From Pseudomonas peli (GTDB taxonomy: Bacteria > Pseudomonadota > Gammaproteobacteria > Pseudomonadales > Pseudomonadaceae): DNA of 64,000 nucleotides. The stretch spans positions 806,001-870,000 of the forward strand of contig NZ_FMTL01000001.1 in assembly GCF_900099645.1 (NCBI RefSeq), in the 5' to 3' direction. Each line of letters starts with the position of its first letter. Position 1 is the first letter of the stretch. Of the stretch, positions 44,840 through 53,484 are shown in pieces. A program made the position numbers and the translations under genes. Under the pieces are notes generated by a model. The model searched no databases, was not told the origin of the DNA, and was given only the letters and a program-made list of their open reading frames with translations.

Positions 44840-46522
44840 TTAAACAGTCGACAGGAATGGGCTGCCCGCAGCCTGCCACTGGACGATATCCAGGCGAATG
44901 CGTTTCTTATCCAGCTTGCCGACGCTGGTCTTGGGAACTTCGGTAACAAGGGCGATCTGTGACGGTATCGCCCACTTGTTGATGCTGCCTTGATCGACAA
45001 AAGGCTTGAGGTGTTCCTTGAGGCCCTTGGCATCCAGGCTCTGGCCTTCGCGCAATACCAACAGGGCAAACGGCCGCTCGCCCCACTGCGGATCGACCAC
45101 ACCGACCACCGCTACTTCACGTACTGCCGGGTGACGGCTGATCAGGTCTTCCAGCTCCAGGGAGGAAATCCACTCGCCGCCGGTCTTGATCACATCCTTG
45201 ATGCGGTCGCGAATATCGATAAAGCCGAAGTCATCGATGGTCGCCACGTCACCAGTGTGCAACCAGCCGTGTTCCCACAGCTCTGCGCCCTTCTCCGGCT
45301 CACGGAAATAGCCTTGAGTCAACCACGGCGCACGCAACACCAGTTCACCCTGTGTTTCGCCATCAGCAGGTAACAAAGTGCCGTCGGCTGACATGATTGC
45401 CGCCTCCACCAACGGCACCGGCACGCCGGCCTTGATGCGGTAGGTGGTGCGTTCATCTTCACTACCGGCCATCAGCTCATCGTTGATATGGCCACAGGAG
45501 ATCAGCGGACAGGTTTCCGACATGCCATACGCAGCAGTCAGCTGGATGCCCCGGGCCTTGGCGGCCTCATACAGCGAACGATTCAGCGCGCTGCCACCGA
45601 TAATCATCTTCAGGCCACCAAAGTCGTGGCCCTGAGCACCTGGGGCGGCCAATACCATCTGCAGAATGGTCGGCACGCAGTGGGAGAAGGTCACCTTCTC
45701 TTCTTTGATCAGGCGGCAGAGCATGTCCGGCTCATAACGGCCGGGATAGACCTGCTTGATCCCCAGCATGGTGGCGACGTACGGAATGCCCCAGGCATGC
45801 ACATGGAACATCGGGGTGATCGGCATATATACATCGTTGGTGCCCAGCAGGCGGATGCTGTCCAGACTGCCCAACACGCTGGCTTCAGCCATGGTGTGCA
45901 GCACCAGCTGACGGTGGCTGAAGTACACACCCTTGGGGTTGCCGGTGGTGCCGGTGGTGTAGAAGGTGGTGGCGACCGAGTTCTCGTCGAAATCCGGGAA
46001 GTCGTAGCGCGGGCTGGCGGCGGCCAGCAGGTTTTCGTATTCACCGACCAAGCCGCCCAGGTCGGCGGTTTTCTCGGCTGCATCGGTGAGCAGAATGGTC
46101 TTCTCCACCGTGGTCAGCTGGCTTTCGATGCCTTTGTACAGCGGTACGAACTCACTGTTGACCAGCACGAACTTATCGTCGGCATGGTTCATGGTGTAGA
46201 GAATCTGATCAGCCGATAGGCGGATGTTGATGGTGTGCAGCACCGCGCCGATCATCGGAATGGCGAACATGCACTCCAGGTAACGGTGGCTGTCCCAGTC
46301 CATCACGGCCACAGTGTCACCGGCCTTGACCCCGGCCTCGCTGAGCACGTTGGCCAGGCGCGCCACGCGCTCGTTGAGGGTGGCGTAGCTGTAACGCAAC
46401 TGGTCGCGGTAGACGATTTCGCGGGTTTTTTCGTAGCGGATACCGGACAGCAGCAGGCGCTTGATCAACAGCGGCGCTTGGTGTGCATTGTCGGCGGGAG
46501 CAATCAGGCGGGTCTGCAGCAT
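44840..46522 (-). CDS. medium/long-chain fatty-acyl-CoA ligase (AMP-binding)
   Basis: 560 residues from ATG 46522 (AGGTACCGCC upstream). The AMP-binding motif [20 protein letters not shown] is near residue 175, followed by AYGMSETCP, the [19 protein letters not shown] segment and the C-terminal lysine region [11 protein letters not shown]. The enzyme activates carboxylic acids to acyl-CoA via an acyl-AMP. The context (thiolase divergent, DUF1302/DUF1329 operon downstream) points to catabolism of a fatty-acid-like or lipid-derived substrate. Chain specificity cannot be read from sequence. Confidence 0.9.
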   Translation of the reverse strand: MLQTRLIAPADNAHQAPLLIKRLLLSGIRYEKTREIVYRDQLRYSYATLNERVARLANVLSEAGVKAGDTVAVMDWDSHRYLECMFAIPMIGAVLHTINIRLSADQILYTMNHADDKFVLVNSEFVPLYKGIESQLTTVEKTILLTDAAEKTADLGGLVGEYENLLAAASPRYDFPDFDENSVATTFYTTGTTGNPKGVYFSHRQLVLHTMAEASVLGSLDSIRLLGTNDVYMPITPMFHVHAWGIPYVATMLGIKQVYPGRYEPDMLCRLIKEEKVTFSHCVPTILQMVLAAPGAQGHDFGGLKMIIGGSALNRSLYEAAKARGIQLTAAYGMSETCPLISCGHINDELMAGSEDERTTYRIKAGVPVPLVEAAIMSADGTLLPADGETQGELVLRAPWLTQGYFREPEKGAELWEHGWLHTGDVATIDDFGFIDIRDRIKDVIKTGGEWISSLELEDLISRHPAVREVAVVGVVDPQWGERPFALLVLREGQSLDAKGLKEHLKPFVDQGSINKWAIPSQIALVTEVPKTSVGKLDKKRIRLDIVQWQAAGSPFLSTV

Positions 46523-46587
46523 GGCGGTACCTATTGTTGGCTTTTTCAGTGCGGCCAATCTAGAGCCCCCGCAGCCTGCTCAAATCA

Positions 46588-46636
46588 GCCCAAAGAATGA
46601 TTTTCCGCGTGACTCTTTGGGCATTTTTAGTCACGC
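46588..46636. promoter_or_regulatory. two interleaved perfect inverted repeats between ligase and thiolase genes
   Basis: GCCCAAAGA (46588-46596) pairs with TCTTTGGGC (46614-46622). GCGTGACT (46607-46614) pairs with AGTCACGC (46629-46636). They share base 46614, so the two hairpins cannot form fully at once. They could be operators in the divergent promoter region or alternative leader structures. Confidence 0.45.
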
Positions 46637-46704
46637 AGTAGAATCGGCGGCTCGCATTCGATTTGTTTGGCCTGCGATCTACTACAAAAACGAGGAGTTT
46701 CCTG

Positions 46705-47880
46705 ATGTCCGATATCGTCATCGTCAGCGGCGCACGTACGCCGATGGGTGGTTTTCAAGGCAGCCTGTCGAGCATTGCTGCGGTTGACCTGGGTGCGGCC
46801 GCCATTCGCGCGGCAGTTGAGCGTTCCGGCATTGCCCCTGCCGACGTGCAGGAAGTGATCATGGGCTGCGTGCTGCCTGCCGGCCTGAAACAGGGCCCGG
46901 CGCGCCAGGCCTCGCTGAACGCTGGCCTGCCCGCTGCCACCGGCTGCACCACGATCAACAAGCTCTGCGGTTCGGGCATGAAAGCCGTGATGATGGCGTT
47001 TGATTCGCTCAAGGCCGGCAGCAATAACGTGATGATCGCCGGCGGCATGGAAAGCATGTCCAACGCGCCCTACATCATGACCAAAGCCCGTGCGGGCCTG
47101 CGCATGGGCCACGGCGAGATCAAGGACCACATGTTCCTCGACGGCCTGGAAGATGCGCGCACCGGCCGCCTGATGGGCTCCTTTGCCCAGGAAACCGCCG
47201 ATCAGTACGGCATCACCCGTGAGCAGATGGACGCCTACGCCATCGAATCGCTGAAACGTGCCCAGGCCGCCATCGCCAGCGGTGCGCTGGATGCGGAAAT
47301 CGTCCCGATCACCGTCAGCGGCCGCAAGGGCGATGTAGTGGTCAAGGATGACGAGCAACCGCTGAACGCCAATCTGGAGAAAATCCCCGGCCTGAAGCCA
47401 GCGTTCCGCAAGGACGGCAGCATCACTGCGGCTAACGCCAGCTCGATCTCCGACGGCGCCTCGGCGTTGCTGTTGATGACCGCTGAAGAAGCCGCCAAAC
47501 GTGGCCTCACGCCGCTGGCGAAGATCGTCGCCCATGCCACGCAGAGCCAGGACCCAAGCGAGTTCACCATCGCGCCGATTGGCTCGATCACTAACCTGCT
47601 GAAGAAAACCGGCTGGGACAAGGCCGACGTTGACCTGTACGAGATCAACGAAGCCTTCGCCATGGTCACCATGCTGGCTATTCGTGAACACGGTTTGGAT
47701 CACGCTAAGGTCAACGTCTACGGCGGCGCCTGCGCCCAGGGCCACCCGGTAGGTTCCACCGGCTCGCGGATCATCCTGACCCTGATCAACGCGCTGAAAA
47801 ACACCGGCGGCAAACGCGGCATCGCTTCGCTGTGCATCGGTGGCGGCGAGGCTACAGCTGTAGCGGTCGAGCTGATCTAA
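46705..47880 (+). CDS. acetyl-CoA C-acetyltransferase (thiolase)
   Basis: 391 residues from ATG 46705, preceded by GAGGAG. Thiolase signatures are complete: nucleophile Cys88 in NKLCGSGMKAVM, INEAFAMVTM, the catalytic His in GGACAQGHPVGSTGSR and the second Cys in LCIGGGEATA. It condenses or cleaves acetyl/acetoacetyl-CoA; the sequence type is that of biosynthetic or short-chain thiolases. Divergent from the acyl-CoA ligase with a 182-bp shared upstream region, suggesting a common metabolic role. Confidence 0.93.
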   Translation: MSDIVIVSGARTPMGGFQGSLSSIAAVDLGAAAIRAAVERSGIAPADVQEVIMGCVLPAGLKQGPARQASLNAGLPAATGCTTINKLCGSGMKAVMMAFDSLKAGSNNVMIAGGMESMSNAPYIMTKARAGLRMGHGEIKDHMFLDGLEDARTGRLMGSFAQETADQYGITREQMDAYAIESLKRAQAAIASGALDAEIVPITVSGRKGDVVVKDDEQPLNANLEKIPGLKPAFRKDGSITAANASSISDGASALLLMTAEEAAKRGLTPLAKIVAHATQSQDPSEFTIAPIGSITNLLKKTGWDKADVDLYEINEAFAMVTMLAIREHGLDHAKVNVYGGACAQGHPVGSTGSRIILTLINALKNTGGKRGIASLCIGGGEATAVAVELI

Positions 47881-47923
47881 AAGGATCGACGCATGGCCGC
47901 AATGGCCATGTTTACGTTGCGGT

Positions 47924-47956
47924 AACGGGCCAGCCTTGCGCTGGTCCGTTGCGTTT
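47924..47956. terminator. terminator between convergent thiolase and lipoprotein genes
   Basis: AACGGGCCAGC / GCTGGTCCGTT (47924-47950) forms an 11-bp stem with one G-T pair and a 5-base loop. It is followed by GCGTTTT. Confidence 0.6.
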
Positions 47957-48567
47957 TAGATGCCGATCTTATCAAGCGATTTGCCGACCTTGCGCCAGAA
48001 GCTGCGCTGCATGCGCTCGGTTTCGCCGCTAGCGGCGATCTGCTCGAAGGGCTGGATTTCACGGGTGGCACCGATTTCCGCCGCAGCCACTTCGCGGGAC
48101 ACCAGTTGCAGCGGACCATCACCCTGACTGACTGCCTGCTCATTGACTGGCGGCGGGTTGAGTTCGTCATAGCGCAGGTAATAAATGCCGCCGGCTTCGG
48201 CGTCCAGGGTAAAGCTGCTGATCAGGGTGAAGTCCAGCGGGCCGTCAGCGAAGAAGGTCCAGTGCGTGCCAAACAACGGCCGGCGCATTTCCAGCTGATA
48301 ACTGGCGATATCAAACTCCAGCACCATGTAGGCATTGCTCGGCAAGCTGCCGATACGGGCGTTGTTCAGAAACAGCGCCGGAGCTTCCAGCTCCTGATCC
48401 GCCCAATCGCTTTGAGGGCGGTAGAGGTAAACCAGCGCGTGGTTGTCATCGCTGAGCACATGCTCACGAAACGCTTCGCCCTCGGTGGCGCCAAAGAACG
48501 CCCCAGGGGTCGAGCAACCACTCAAGGCAACCACCAACAGCACCGCAAGCCAGGGCAGACCACGCAT
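47956..48567 (-). CDS. DUF2846 lipoprotein
   Basis: 203 residues. The start at 48567 puts AAGGA 8 bases upstream and gives a short signal (MRGLPWLAVLLVVALSGC) with a lipobox Cys18. The mature part begins with an acidic spacer. Its core, with HALVYLYRPQ, PALFLNNARIGSLPSNAYMVLEF and GGIYYLRYD, is the DUF2846 pattern of beta strands. The C-terminal tail is basic and helical. Envelope lipoprotein of unknown role. It follows the phospholipase-D-family gene region on the same strand by reverse order but has its own start. Confidence 0.8.
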   Translation of the reverse strand: MRGLPWLAVLLVVALSGCSTPGAFFGATEGEAFREHVLSDDNHALVYLYRPQSDWADQELEAPALFLNNARIGSLPSNAYMVLEFDIASYQLEMRRPLFGTHWTFFADGPLDFTLISSFTLDAEAGGIYYLRYDELNPPPVNEQAVSQGDGPLQLVSREVAAAEIGATREIQPFEQIAASGETERMQRSFWRKVGKSLDKIGI

Positions 48568-48657
48568 CGACAGCATCCTTATTCGAGTTATGTACCGAGC
48601 ATAGCGGCGCCCTGCCCGGCCTACACCAGACAAAAGTGCGGGCCGAGAAAGTGCGGG

Positions 48658-49815
48658 TTAGCGGCGACGATCGAGCAGGTTGACCAGCAACTGATCCAGC
48701 GCGCCCCAGATGGACTGCTGCAGCCACCGCCACCAGGGCCGTGCGCGCCAATCGGCAAGGGTGATTTCCTGGCTATCGGCAAAGTCCGTCTGAAAGCTCG
48801 CTGCCACGCTGGCGGTAAAGGCAGGATCGAGCGCTTCCAAGTTGGCGTCCAGATTGAAGCGCAGGTTCCAGTGGTCGAAGTTACAGGAACCGACACTGAC
48901 CCAGTCATCCACCAGCACCATCTTCAGGTGCAGAAAGCGCGGCTGGTACTCGAAGATCTGCACCCCCGCTTTAAGCAGACTGGCGTAATAGCGCTGCCCG
49001 GCAAAGCGCACCGGCGGATGATCAGTGTGATGCCCGGCCAGCAGCAGGCGCACGTCTACACCCCGTTTGGCCGCTTGGCGTAAGGTGCGGCGCACCCGCC
49101 ACGTCGGCAGGAAATACGGTGTGGCCAACCAGATACGCTGCTTGGCGCCACGCAAGGCGCGCACCAGAGAGAGCAGGATGTCGCGGTGCTGCGACGCATC
49201 GGCAAAGGCCACCCGACCTAAACCCTGCCCCAGCGCTGGCAAAGCCGGCAGATTCTTCAGGCGTAACGGCATGCGCGGTCGCCAGGCGATCCACGCCTGA
49301 GATGCCTGCCACTGACGCTCGAACAACTGTTGCCAGTCGGCCACCAGCGGCCCGCTGATTTCCACCATGACTTCATGCCAACGGCTGCTGTCTTGCTCCG
49401 GCTGCCAGAATTCATCGGTCGCGCCCGTACCGCCGACAAAGGCAAATTGCCCATCGACCAGCAGCAGCTTGCGGTGATCACGGTGAAAGTTGCGCACGCC
49501 ATGCTTCCAGCGCAGCGGGTTGTACCACTGCACCTGCACGCCGGCCGTCTGCAGAAGCTGACGATCCGCCATTTGCAGCCCCTGCGCGCCAAAGGCATCC
49601 AACAAACAGCGCACGGCAACACCACGCTGAGCCGCCGCGCAGAGCGACTCGAGCAGGGCTTTGCCACAGGCTCCGCTTTCCACCAGATAGAGTTCCAGTT
49701 CGACCTGTCGCTGCGCAGCGTCGATGCGCGCCAGCATCTGCACGAAAAACTGCGGCCCGTCGATCAGCAGCGTCAGTGCGTTACCGCGTCGCCAAGGAAA
49801 GACGTTATGCGGCAT
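48658..49815 (-). CDS. phospholipase D-family enzyme, cardiolipin synthase B-like
   Basis: 385 residues with two HKD motifs: HRDHRKLLLVDGQFAFVGGT near 110-130 and LHLKMVLVDDWVSVGSCNFD near 300-320. Each is followed by the usual Gly/Ser and Asn pattern, so both catalytic halves are intact. No N-terminal membrane segments are seen, as in ClsB rather than ClsA. Predicted to transfer phosphatidyl groups to make cardiolipin or a related lipid. Its gene is separated from the downstream lipoprotein gene by about 90 bp on the same strand. Confidence 0.88.
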   Translation of the reverse strand: MPHNVFPWRRGNALTLLIDGPQFFVQMLARIDAAQRQVELELYLVESGACGKALLESLCAAAQRGVAVRCLLDAFGAQGLQMADRQLLQTAGVQVQWYNPLRWKHGVRNFHRDHRKLLLVDGQFAFVGGTGATDEFWQPEQDSSRWHEVMVEISGPLVADWQQLFERQWQASQAWIAWRPRMPLRLKNLPALPALGQGLGRVAFADASQHRDILLSLVRALRGAKQRIWLATPYFLPTWRVRRTLRQAAKRGVDVRLLLAGHHTDHPPVRFAGQRYYASLLKAGVQIFEYQPRFLHLKMVLVDDWVSVGSCNFDHWNLRFNLDANLEALDPAFTASVAASFQTDFADSQEITLADWRARPWWRWLQQSIWGALDQLLVNLLDRRR

Positions 49816-49938
49816 GACGGTTCATGTTGCAGTTGATTCTGCGCATTGCGTCTCACGCAAGGGAAATGGAGACGCCACCATAGCCGCCCAGCAGGGCCTT
49901 GCAAACCCTGCCGGCGGAACGAACAGATCGCCACCTTG

Positions 49939-50271
49939 TTACGGCAGCGGCGCAGCCTGCGGTAACAACTGGCAACCCTGACGCGGGCCCAGCCACTGAG
50001 CACTCTGGGTGCTGCCCAGGCCGCGCGCGGTCACGCGCTTGTTGGCTTGGTCGTCGAAAAAGCCGGAGAGCGAAACATACTGCGCCACATACGCCTCACA
50101 GTAGTCGGCCGGGTTGTTCGCCACATAGCGGCACGAACAATATTCCTTAGCCGAGTAGGCGCCGATGATGCCGGGGAAGGCTTGCAGGTGTACGCGGTTC
50201 TGCCAGGCAAGAGCGGCGAGCAACAGCACAATCAGCAACAACAGGCTGCTGAACGGACGACGACGAATCAT
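49939..50271 (-). CDS. small membrane-anchored Cys-rich protein
   Basis: 110 residues. The N-terminal anchor is RRRPFSSLLLLIVLLLAALAW. The periplasmic domain has Cys residues in YCSCRYV, DYCEAY and QGCQLL, consistent with one or two disulfides. No family recognised. Its ATG overlaps the stop of the serine hydrolase gene (ATGA on the minus strand at 50268-50271), so the two are translationally coupled and may work together at the membrane. Confidence 0.75.
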   Translation of the reverse strand: MIRRRPFSSLLLLIVLLLAALAWQNRVHLQAFPGIIGAYSAKEYCSCRYVANNPADYCEAYVAQYVSLSGFFDDQANKRVTARGLGSTQSAQWLGPRQGCQLLPQAAPLP

Positions 50272-51392
50272 GGCTGCACCTCATCGGCCAACGCGGCGAG
50301 AACCAGTTTGAGGAAATGGTTGCGATCAAAGCTGCCATCGCGGTCATCGGCATAGCGCACGATCACCAGATTTTCGCTGGCGATCACATACAAGCCCTGC
50401 CCCCAGTGCCCGGACGCCACCAGGGTATCCTCCGGCGCATCCGGCCACGGCCTGCTTGCACCGGCTACCGCCGCGTTCAGCCACCATTGGCCGCCCGGTA
50501 CAGCTTCGCCGGGCTTGTCGGCTTTCGGCTGGTAGTTGGCAAAGGGCGTGCGGTTGAAGTCGACCCAGGCCTTTGGCAGTAACTGCTGCTCGCCCCAGCG
50601 ACCATCGTGCTGCATCAGCAGGCCGACACGGGCCAGGTCGCGGGCGCTCATATACACGTAGGAAGAACCAACAAAGGTGCCGGCGGCATCACGCTCCCAT
50701 ACGGCAGTGGTAATGCCGAGCGGATCGAACAATGCAGTCCAGGGGTAATCGGCGTAAGCCGCTTCGCCTACGATGTTTTTCAACGCAGCGGCGAGCACGT
50801 TGGTATCGCCACTGGAATAGCGGAAGCGCTCGCCCGGCTCAGCATCGGCGCTGTGCGCGGCGGTGAACGCCGCCATATCACTGCGACCGCGGGTGTAGAG
50901 CATTGCCACCACCGAGGATTTCAGCGGCGCATATTCATAGTCTTCCTGCCAATCCAGGCCCGAGGCCCAGTTGAGCAAATGCCCGACCTTGATCTGCGGA
51001 TGCGCCGCAAACGGCGGGTAGTAATCCGCCACCGGCGCATCCAGACGGAAGAGACCCTGACCATAGGCCACACCCATGGTGGTAGCCAACAGGCTTTTGG
51101 CCATCGACCAGGTCAGGTGTGGCGTGGCGGCAGTGGTCGGCGCGGCGTAGCGCTCGTAAACCACCTGGCCATCGCGGATCACCAACAGGGCATCGGTACG
51201 TACGCCCTTGCGGGTGGCGTCATCGCGGGCCGGGAAGGCATAGTTTTCCAGCTCGCTGAGCGCGGCGCTGGGCGCGGTCAACTGGCTGTCCCAGTCGTTG
51301 CCAGGCCAATTCTCGGCGTGCGCCGTGGCGCAGCCTAGGGCGAAGATGCACGCCAGCATCAGCCGCCGCGCGGGAAAGGGAGTGAAGGACAT
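50268..51392 (-). CDS. periplasmic serine hydrolase, class C beta-lactamase-like
   Basis: 374 residues. The signal peptide ends near FALGCATAHA|ENWP. The catalytic SxxK is S96-M-A-K99 (HLTWSMAKSLLAT), the Tyr motif is FRYSSGDTN near 193, and the third motif is probably GHWGQG near 340. This is the arrangement of 6-aminohexanoate-dimer hydrolases and esterase-type penicillin-binding-protein relatives, so it is probably an esterase, amidase or peptidase rather than a resistance enzyme. Coupled to the downstream small anchored protein. Confidence 0.87.
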   Translation of the reverse strand: MSFTPFPARRLMLACIFALGCATAHAENWPGNDWDSQLTAPSAALSELENYAFPARDDATRKGVRTDALLVIRDGQVVYERYAAPTTAATPHLTWSMAKSLLATTMGVAYGQGLFRLDAPVADYYPPFAAHPQIKVGHLLNWASGLDWQEDYEYAPLKSSVVAMLYTRGRSDMAAFTAAHSADAEPGERFRYSSGDTNVLAAALKNIVGEAAYADYPWTALFDPLGITTAVWERDAAGTFVGSSYVYMSARDLARVGLLMQHDGRWGEQQLLPKAWVDFNRTPFANYQPKADKPGEAVPGGQWWLNAAVAGASRPWPDAPEDTLVASGHWGQGLYVIASENLVIVRYADDRDGSFDRNHFLKLVLAALADEVQP

Positions 51393-51533
51393 GGAGCCGC
51401 CTCTGCTGGGATCGAAGGCGGCACCCTAGCATGGCGCTGATGACGACAAAAAGCGCCGAACACGCCGGTTTAGCCGGTGATTCGGCGCGAAAAGTCACTG
51501 TGCGAAAAGCTGTTTAAAGTCTCGCGAACAAGA

Positions 51534-51572
51534 GACCTGTTTTTAACGCTGCAGGGCCGATGCGCAGCAGAC
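51534..51572. repeat. partial intergenic repeat related to the 58.6-58.8 kb element
   Basis: GACCTGTTTTTAACGC, then GCCGATGCGCAGCAGAC, matches the right end of the element at 58753-58790 (GCCGACGCGCAGCAGAC there; 16 of 17 identical). It lies between the serine hydrolase and MBL genes. The rest of the element was not found nearby. Confidence 0.45.
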
Positions 51573-51585
51573 TTCAAGCTCGCGC

Positions 51586-52371
51586 TTATTTAGGCAAACG
51601 GAAATCTTCCGGCCCCATCAGATCCATGCCGCACTCCAGGTTCTCGATCCAGTAGAGAAAAGCATTGATCATTTCCGCGCCGACAAAAGGCCGGCCGTGC
51701 TGCGGCACGATCATCGCCACATCCATCTCTCGGACCATCGCCGCCCACAGGCGGCAGACCTTGTTACTGGCCATATAGCGTCGGTGAAAGCCGAGCATGT
51801 TCGGCACATGGTTGACGAAGTCACTCACCGGGTGCGCGTCATCAACCATCGAGGCGCCCATATCGCCGGAAAACAGGATCTTGCTCACCGGGTCATACAG
51901 CTGGAAGTTGCCCACCGAGTGGAGAAAGTGCGCAGGCACCGCCTTGAGCGTGCATTTGCCCAGGGCAAACGACTGGCCGCGGTCCGGCAGCGCGATGATC
52001 CGGTCAAAGGTGTTGATGCCACGGCTGAGTGCCAGGTAGTTGGCCGTCAGATGCGGCAGAAAACGCGCCCAGAGCTTGGAGCAGATCACCCGCGCACGCG
52101 TGTGCAGCAGCCATTTGTCCAGCGAGGCGATGATGTCCGGGTCCTGGTGCGAGGCAAAGATGTAAGTCAGGTCCTGCACTGGAATGTGCTTGGACAGCTC
52201 CAGCGACAACGGCGTGTAAGTCAGATCCCCGCCCGGATCGAGCAGCAGGTACTGCTCGTTGTCGGTGATCAGAAACTGGTTGGACTGCACGCCCTCCCCG
52301 CTGACCAGATCATCGAACATCATGCATTGATGCTCGCCGTTATCGAACAGCACTATGGGCTCGCGTCGCAT
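51586..52371 (-). CDS. MBL-fold protein of the oxygen-binding diiron (ODP) type
   Basis: 261 residues. The sequence follows the ODP/flavodiiron layout rather than a classical hydrolase: SNQFLITDNEQYLLLDPGG, then H75-x-D77-x-D79 in ASHQDPDI, VPAHFLHSVGNF (H148/H151), LFSGDMGAS (D170) and VPQHGRP (H225). In flavodiiron proteins the first motif is HxExDH; here Asp replaces Glu and Ile replaces the final His. No flavodoxin or rubredoxin domain is present. A stand-alone oxygen-, NO- or peroxide-related sensor or reductase is possible. It lies 87 bp downstream of the acyl-CoA-dehydrogenase-like gene on the same strand. Confidence 0.82.
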   Translation of the reverse strand: MRREPIVLFDNGEHQCMMFDDLVSGEGVQSNQFLITDNEQYLLLDPGGDLTYTPLSLELSKHIPVQDLTYIFASHQDPDIIASLDKWLLHTRARVICSKLWARFLPHLTANYLALSRGINTFDRIIALPDRGQSFALGKCTLKAVPAHFLHSVGNFQLYDPVSKILFSGDMGASMVDDAHPVSDFVNHVPNMLGFHRRYMASNKVCRLWAAMVREMDVAMIVPQHGRPFVGAEMINAFLYWIENLECGMDLMGPEDFRLPK

Positions 52372-52458
52372 GGCAGGCTCTCTCCCGAAAGCCCGCGAGC
52401 TTACTGACGCAGCGGCTCAGCCTTACTGATCTGGATCAAGCCGGCACGCCATGCCGAG

Positions 52459-53346
52459 TTAAAGGTTGATGCCGAGCACAGCCTGCGCCTTCTGCAGACG
52501 TTTACTGCGCGCGCTGCCGGCAATCGCCAGCAGGCCTTTGTCGCGCTGCCAGAGCTGCGCCCAATGCGCATCACCCGCAGCAAAGGCGTTGTCCAAATCA
52601 GGGCGCAGGCTGTCGAACTGGGCAAACAGCCCAGCCAGCATCACGTGACTACCGGCCGCACTTGGGCATTGCCGCGCCACTTCCGCGCATCCGGCCAGCA
52701 AGCCGAGCAAGCGCAATTGCAGGGCCTGCGGCCAGGCTGACTCCTGGCCCACACCAAACAGCCAGGCGGTCAGCGCCGCCAGCACGTGAGTGTCTTCCAA
52801 TGTGCGGAAGGGTTTTACGTAGTCATCCCAGCCATCGCCGGCCAGACGTTCGCATTGCGCACCCTGCAGATGCAGGCGGCCATGGCTGACATCGGGCATC
52901 AACGGCAACGCTGGCAGCGTCTCGATCTGCACACCCGGCGCGCCATTGCGCACCACGCCCAGAGCCAGCTGCACCGGCGCACCGCCAGCTTCCTCACGCG
53001 CAGCCACCAAGAGCCAGTCAGCGGCTTCGGCGGCGGTGACGAAATCCTTGCGGCCATCGAGGATCAGCGCATCGATCCGCGTAGCCATATCAGCCGGGCG
53101 GGTGCTGCGGTTTTCGGTGACGCACAGTGCGCCCAGGGTCCAGGGCGCGGCCGGCCAGAGTGCGCGCAACGCACCTTGATAACCGGCGAGAAACGCCAAC
53201 CCCGGCGTCGCTGCCAGCCGACCACCGAGCAAGGCCAGCTGCAACGGGGTCGGGTGGCCGATGCGTTCCAGCAGGCTGGCGTACCAATCATCCAGCCCCG
53301 CGACCGGCAGGCGCGCTTGCGGGCTCAACAGCTGTTGCCAGGGCAT
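52459..53346 (-). CDS. short acyl-CoA-dehydrogenase-like protein
   Basis: 295 residues, about 85-100 shorter than normal members. The middle beta-domain is recognisable (LGALCVTENRSTRPADMATRIDALILDGRKDFVTAAEAADWLLVAARE), as is the early C-terminal helix region. The N-terminal helical domain is truncated and I see no candidate catalytic Glu. FAD binding or activity is therefore doubtful and it may be a structural or regulatory relative. Divergent from olsB, with the shared 291-bp region; downstream on its strand is the ODP-type MBL gene. Confidence 0.75.
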   Translation of the reverse strand: MPWQQLLSPQARLPVAGLDDWYASLLERIGHPTPLQLALLGGRLAATPGLAFLAGYQGALRALWPAAPWTLGALCVTENRSTRPADMATRIDALILDGRKDFVTAAEAADWLLVAAREEAGGAPVQLALGVVRNGAPGVQIETLPALPLMPDVSHGRLHLQGAQCERLAGDGWDDYVKPFRTLEDTHVLAALTAWLFGVGQESAWPQALQLRLLGLLAGCAEVARQCPSAAGSHVMLAGLFAQFDSLRPDLDNAFAAGDAHWAQLWQRDKGLLAIAGSARSKRLQKAQAVLGINL

Positions 53347-53377
53347 GCATTACTCCTTATTGGAATTATCGAAGTCA

Positions 53378-53406
53378 CTGTCACACAAGCATCACCAAAG
53401 ATTCAC
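53378..53406 (+). promoter_or_regulatory. PHO-box-like triple direct repeat
   Basis: CTGTCAC ACAA GCATCAC CAAA GATTCAC: three 7-mers ending in TCAC, with 4-bp AT-rich spacers and an 11-bp period. That is the geometry of PhoB sites. The first unit fits the consensus well and the other two are weaker. It lies 232 bp upstream of olsB, on the strand facing it. Confidence 0.45.
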
Positions 53407-53484
53407 GGAGGTGACACCGCCGCTACCTAGCCTGAGCTTGCCCAACAAGATCGACCGGCTGCAAGGCAAAAAGCCGGCTAACTA

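Noticed and set aside
50268..51392. Antibiotic-resistance beta-lactamase
   Set aside because: The SxxK and Tyr motifs are shared by many esterases and amidases, and the sequence resembles aminohexanoate-dimer hydrolase relatives rather than AmpC.
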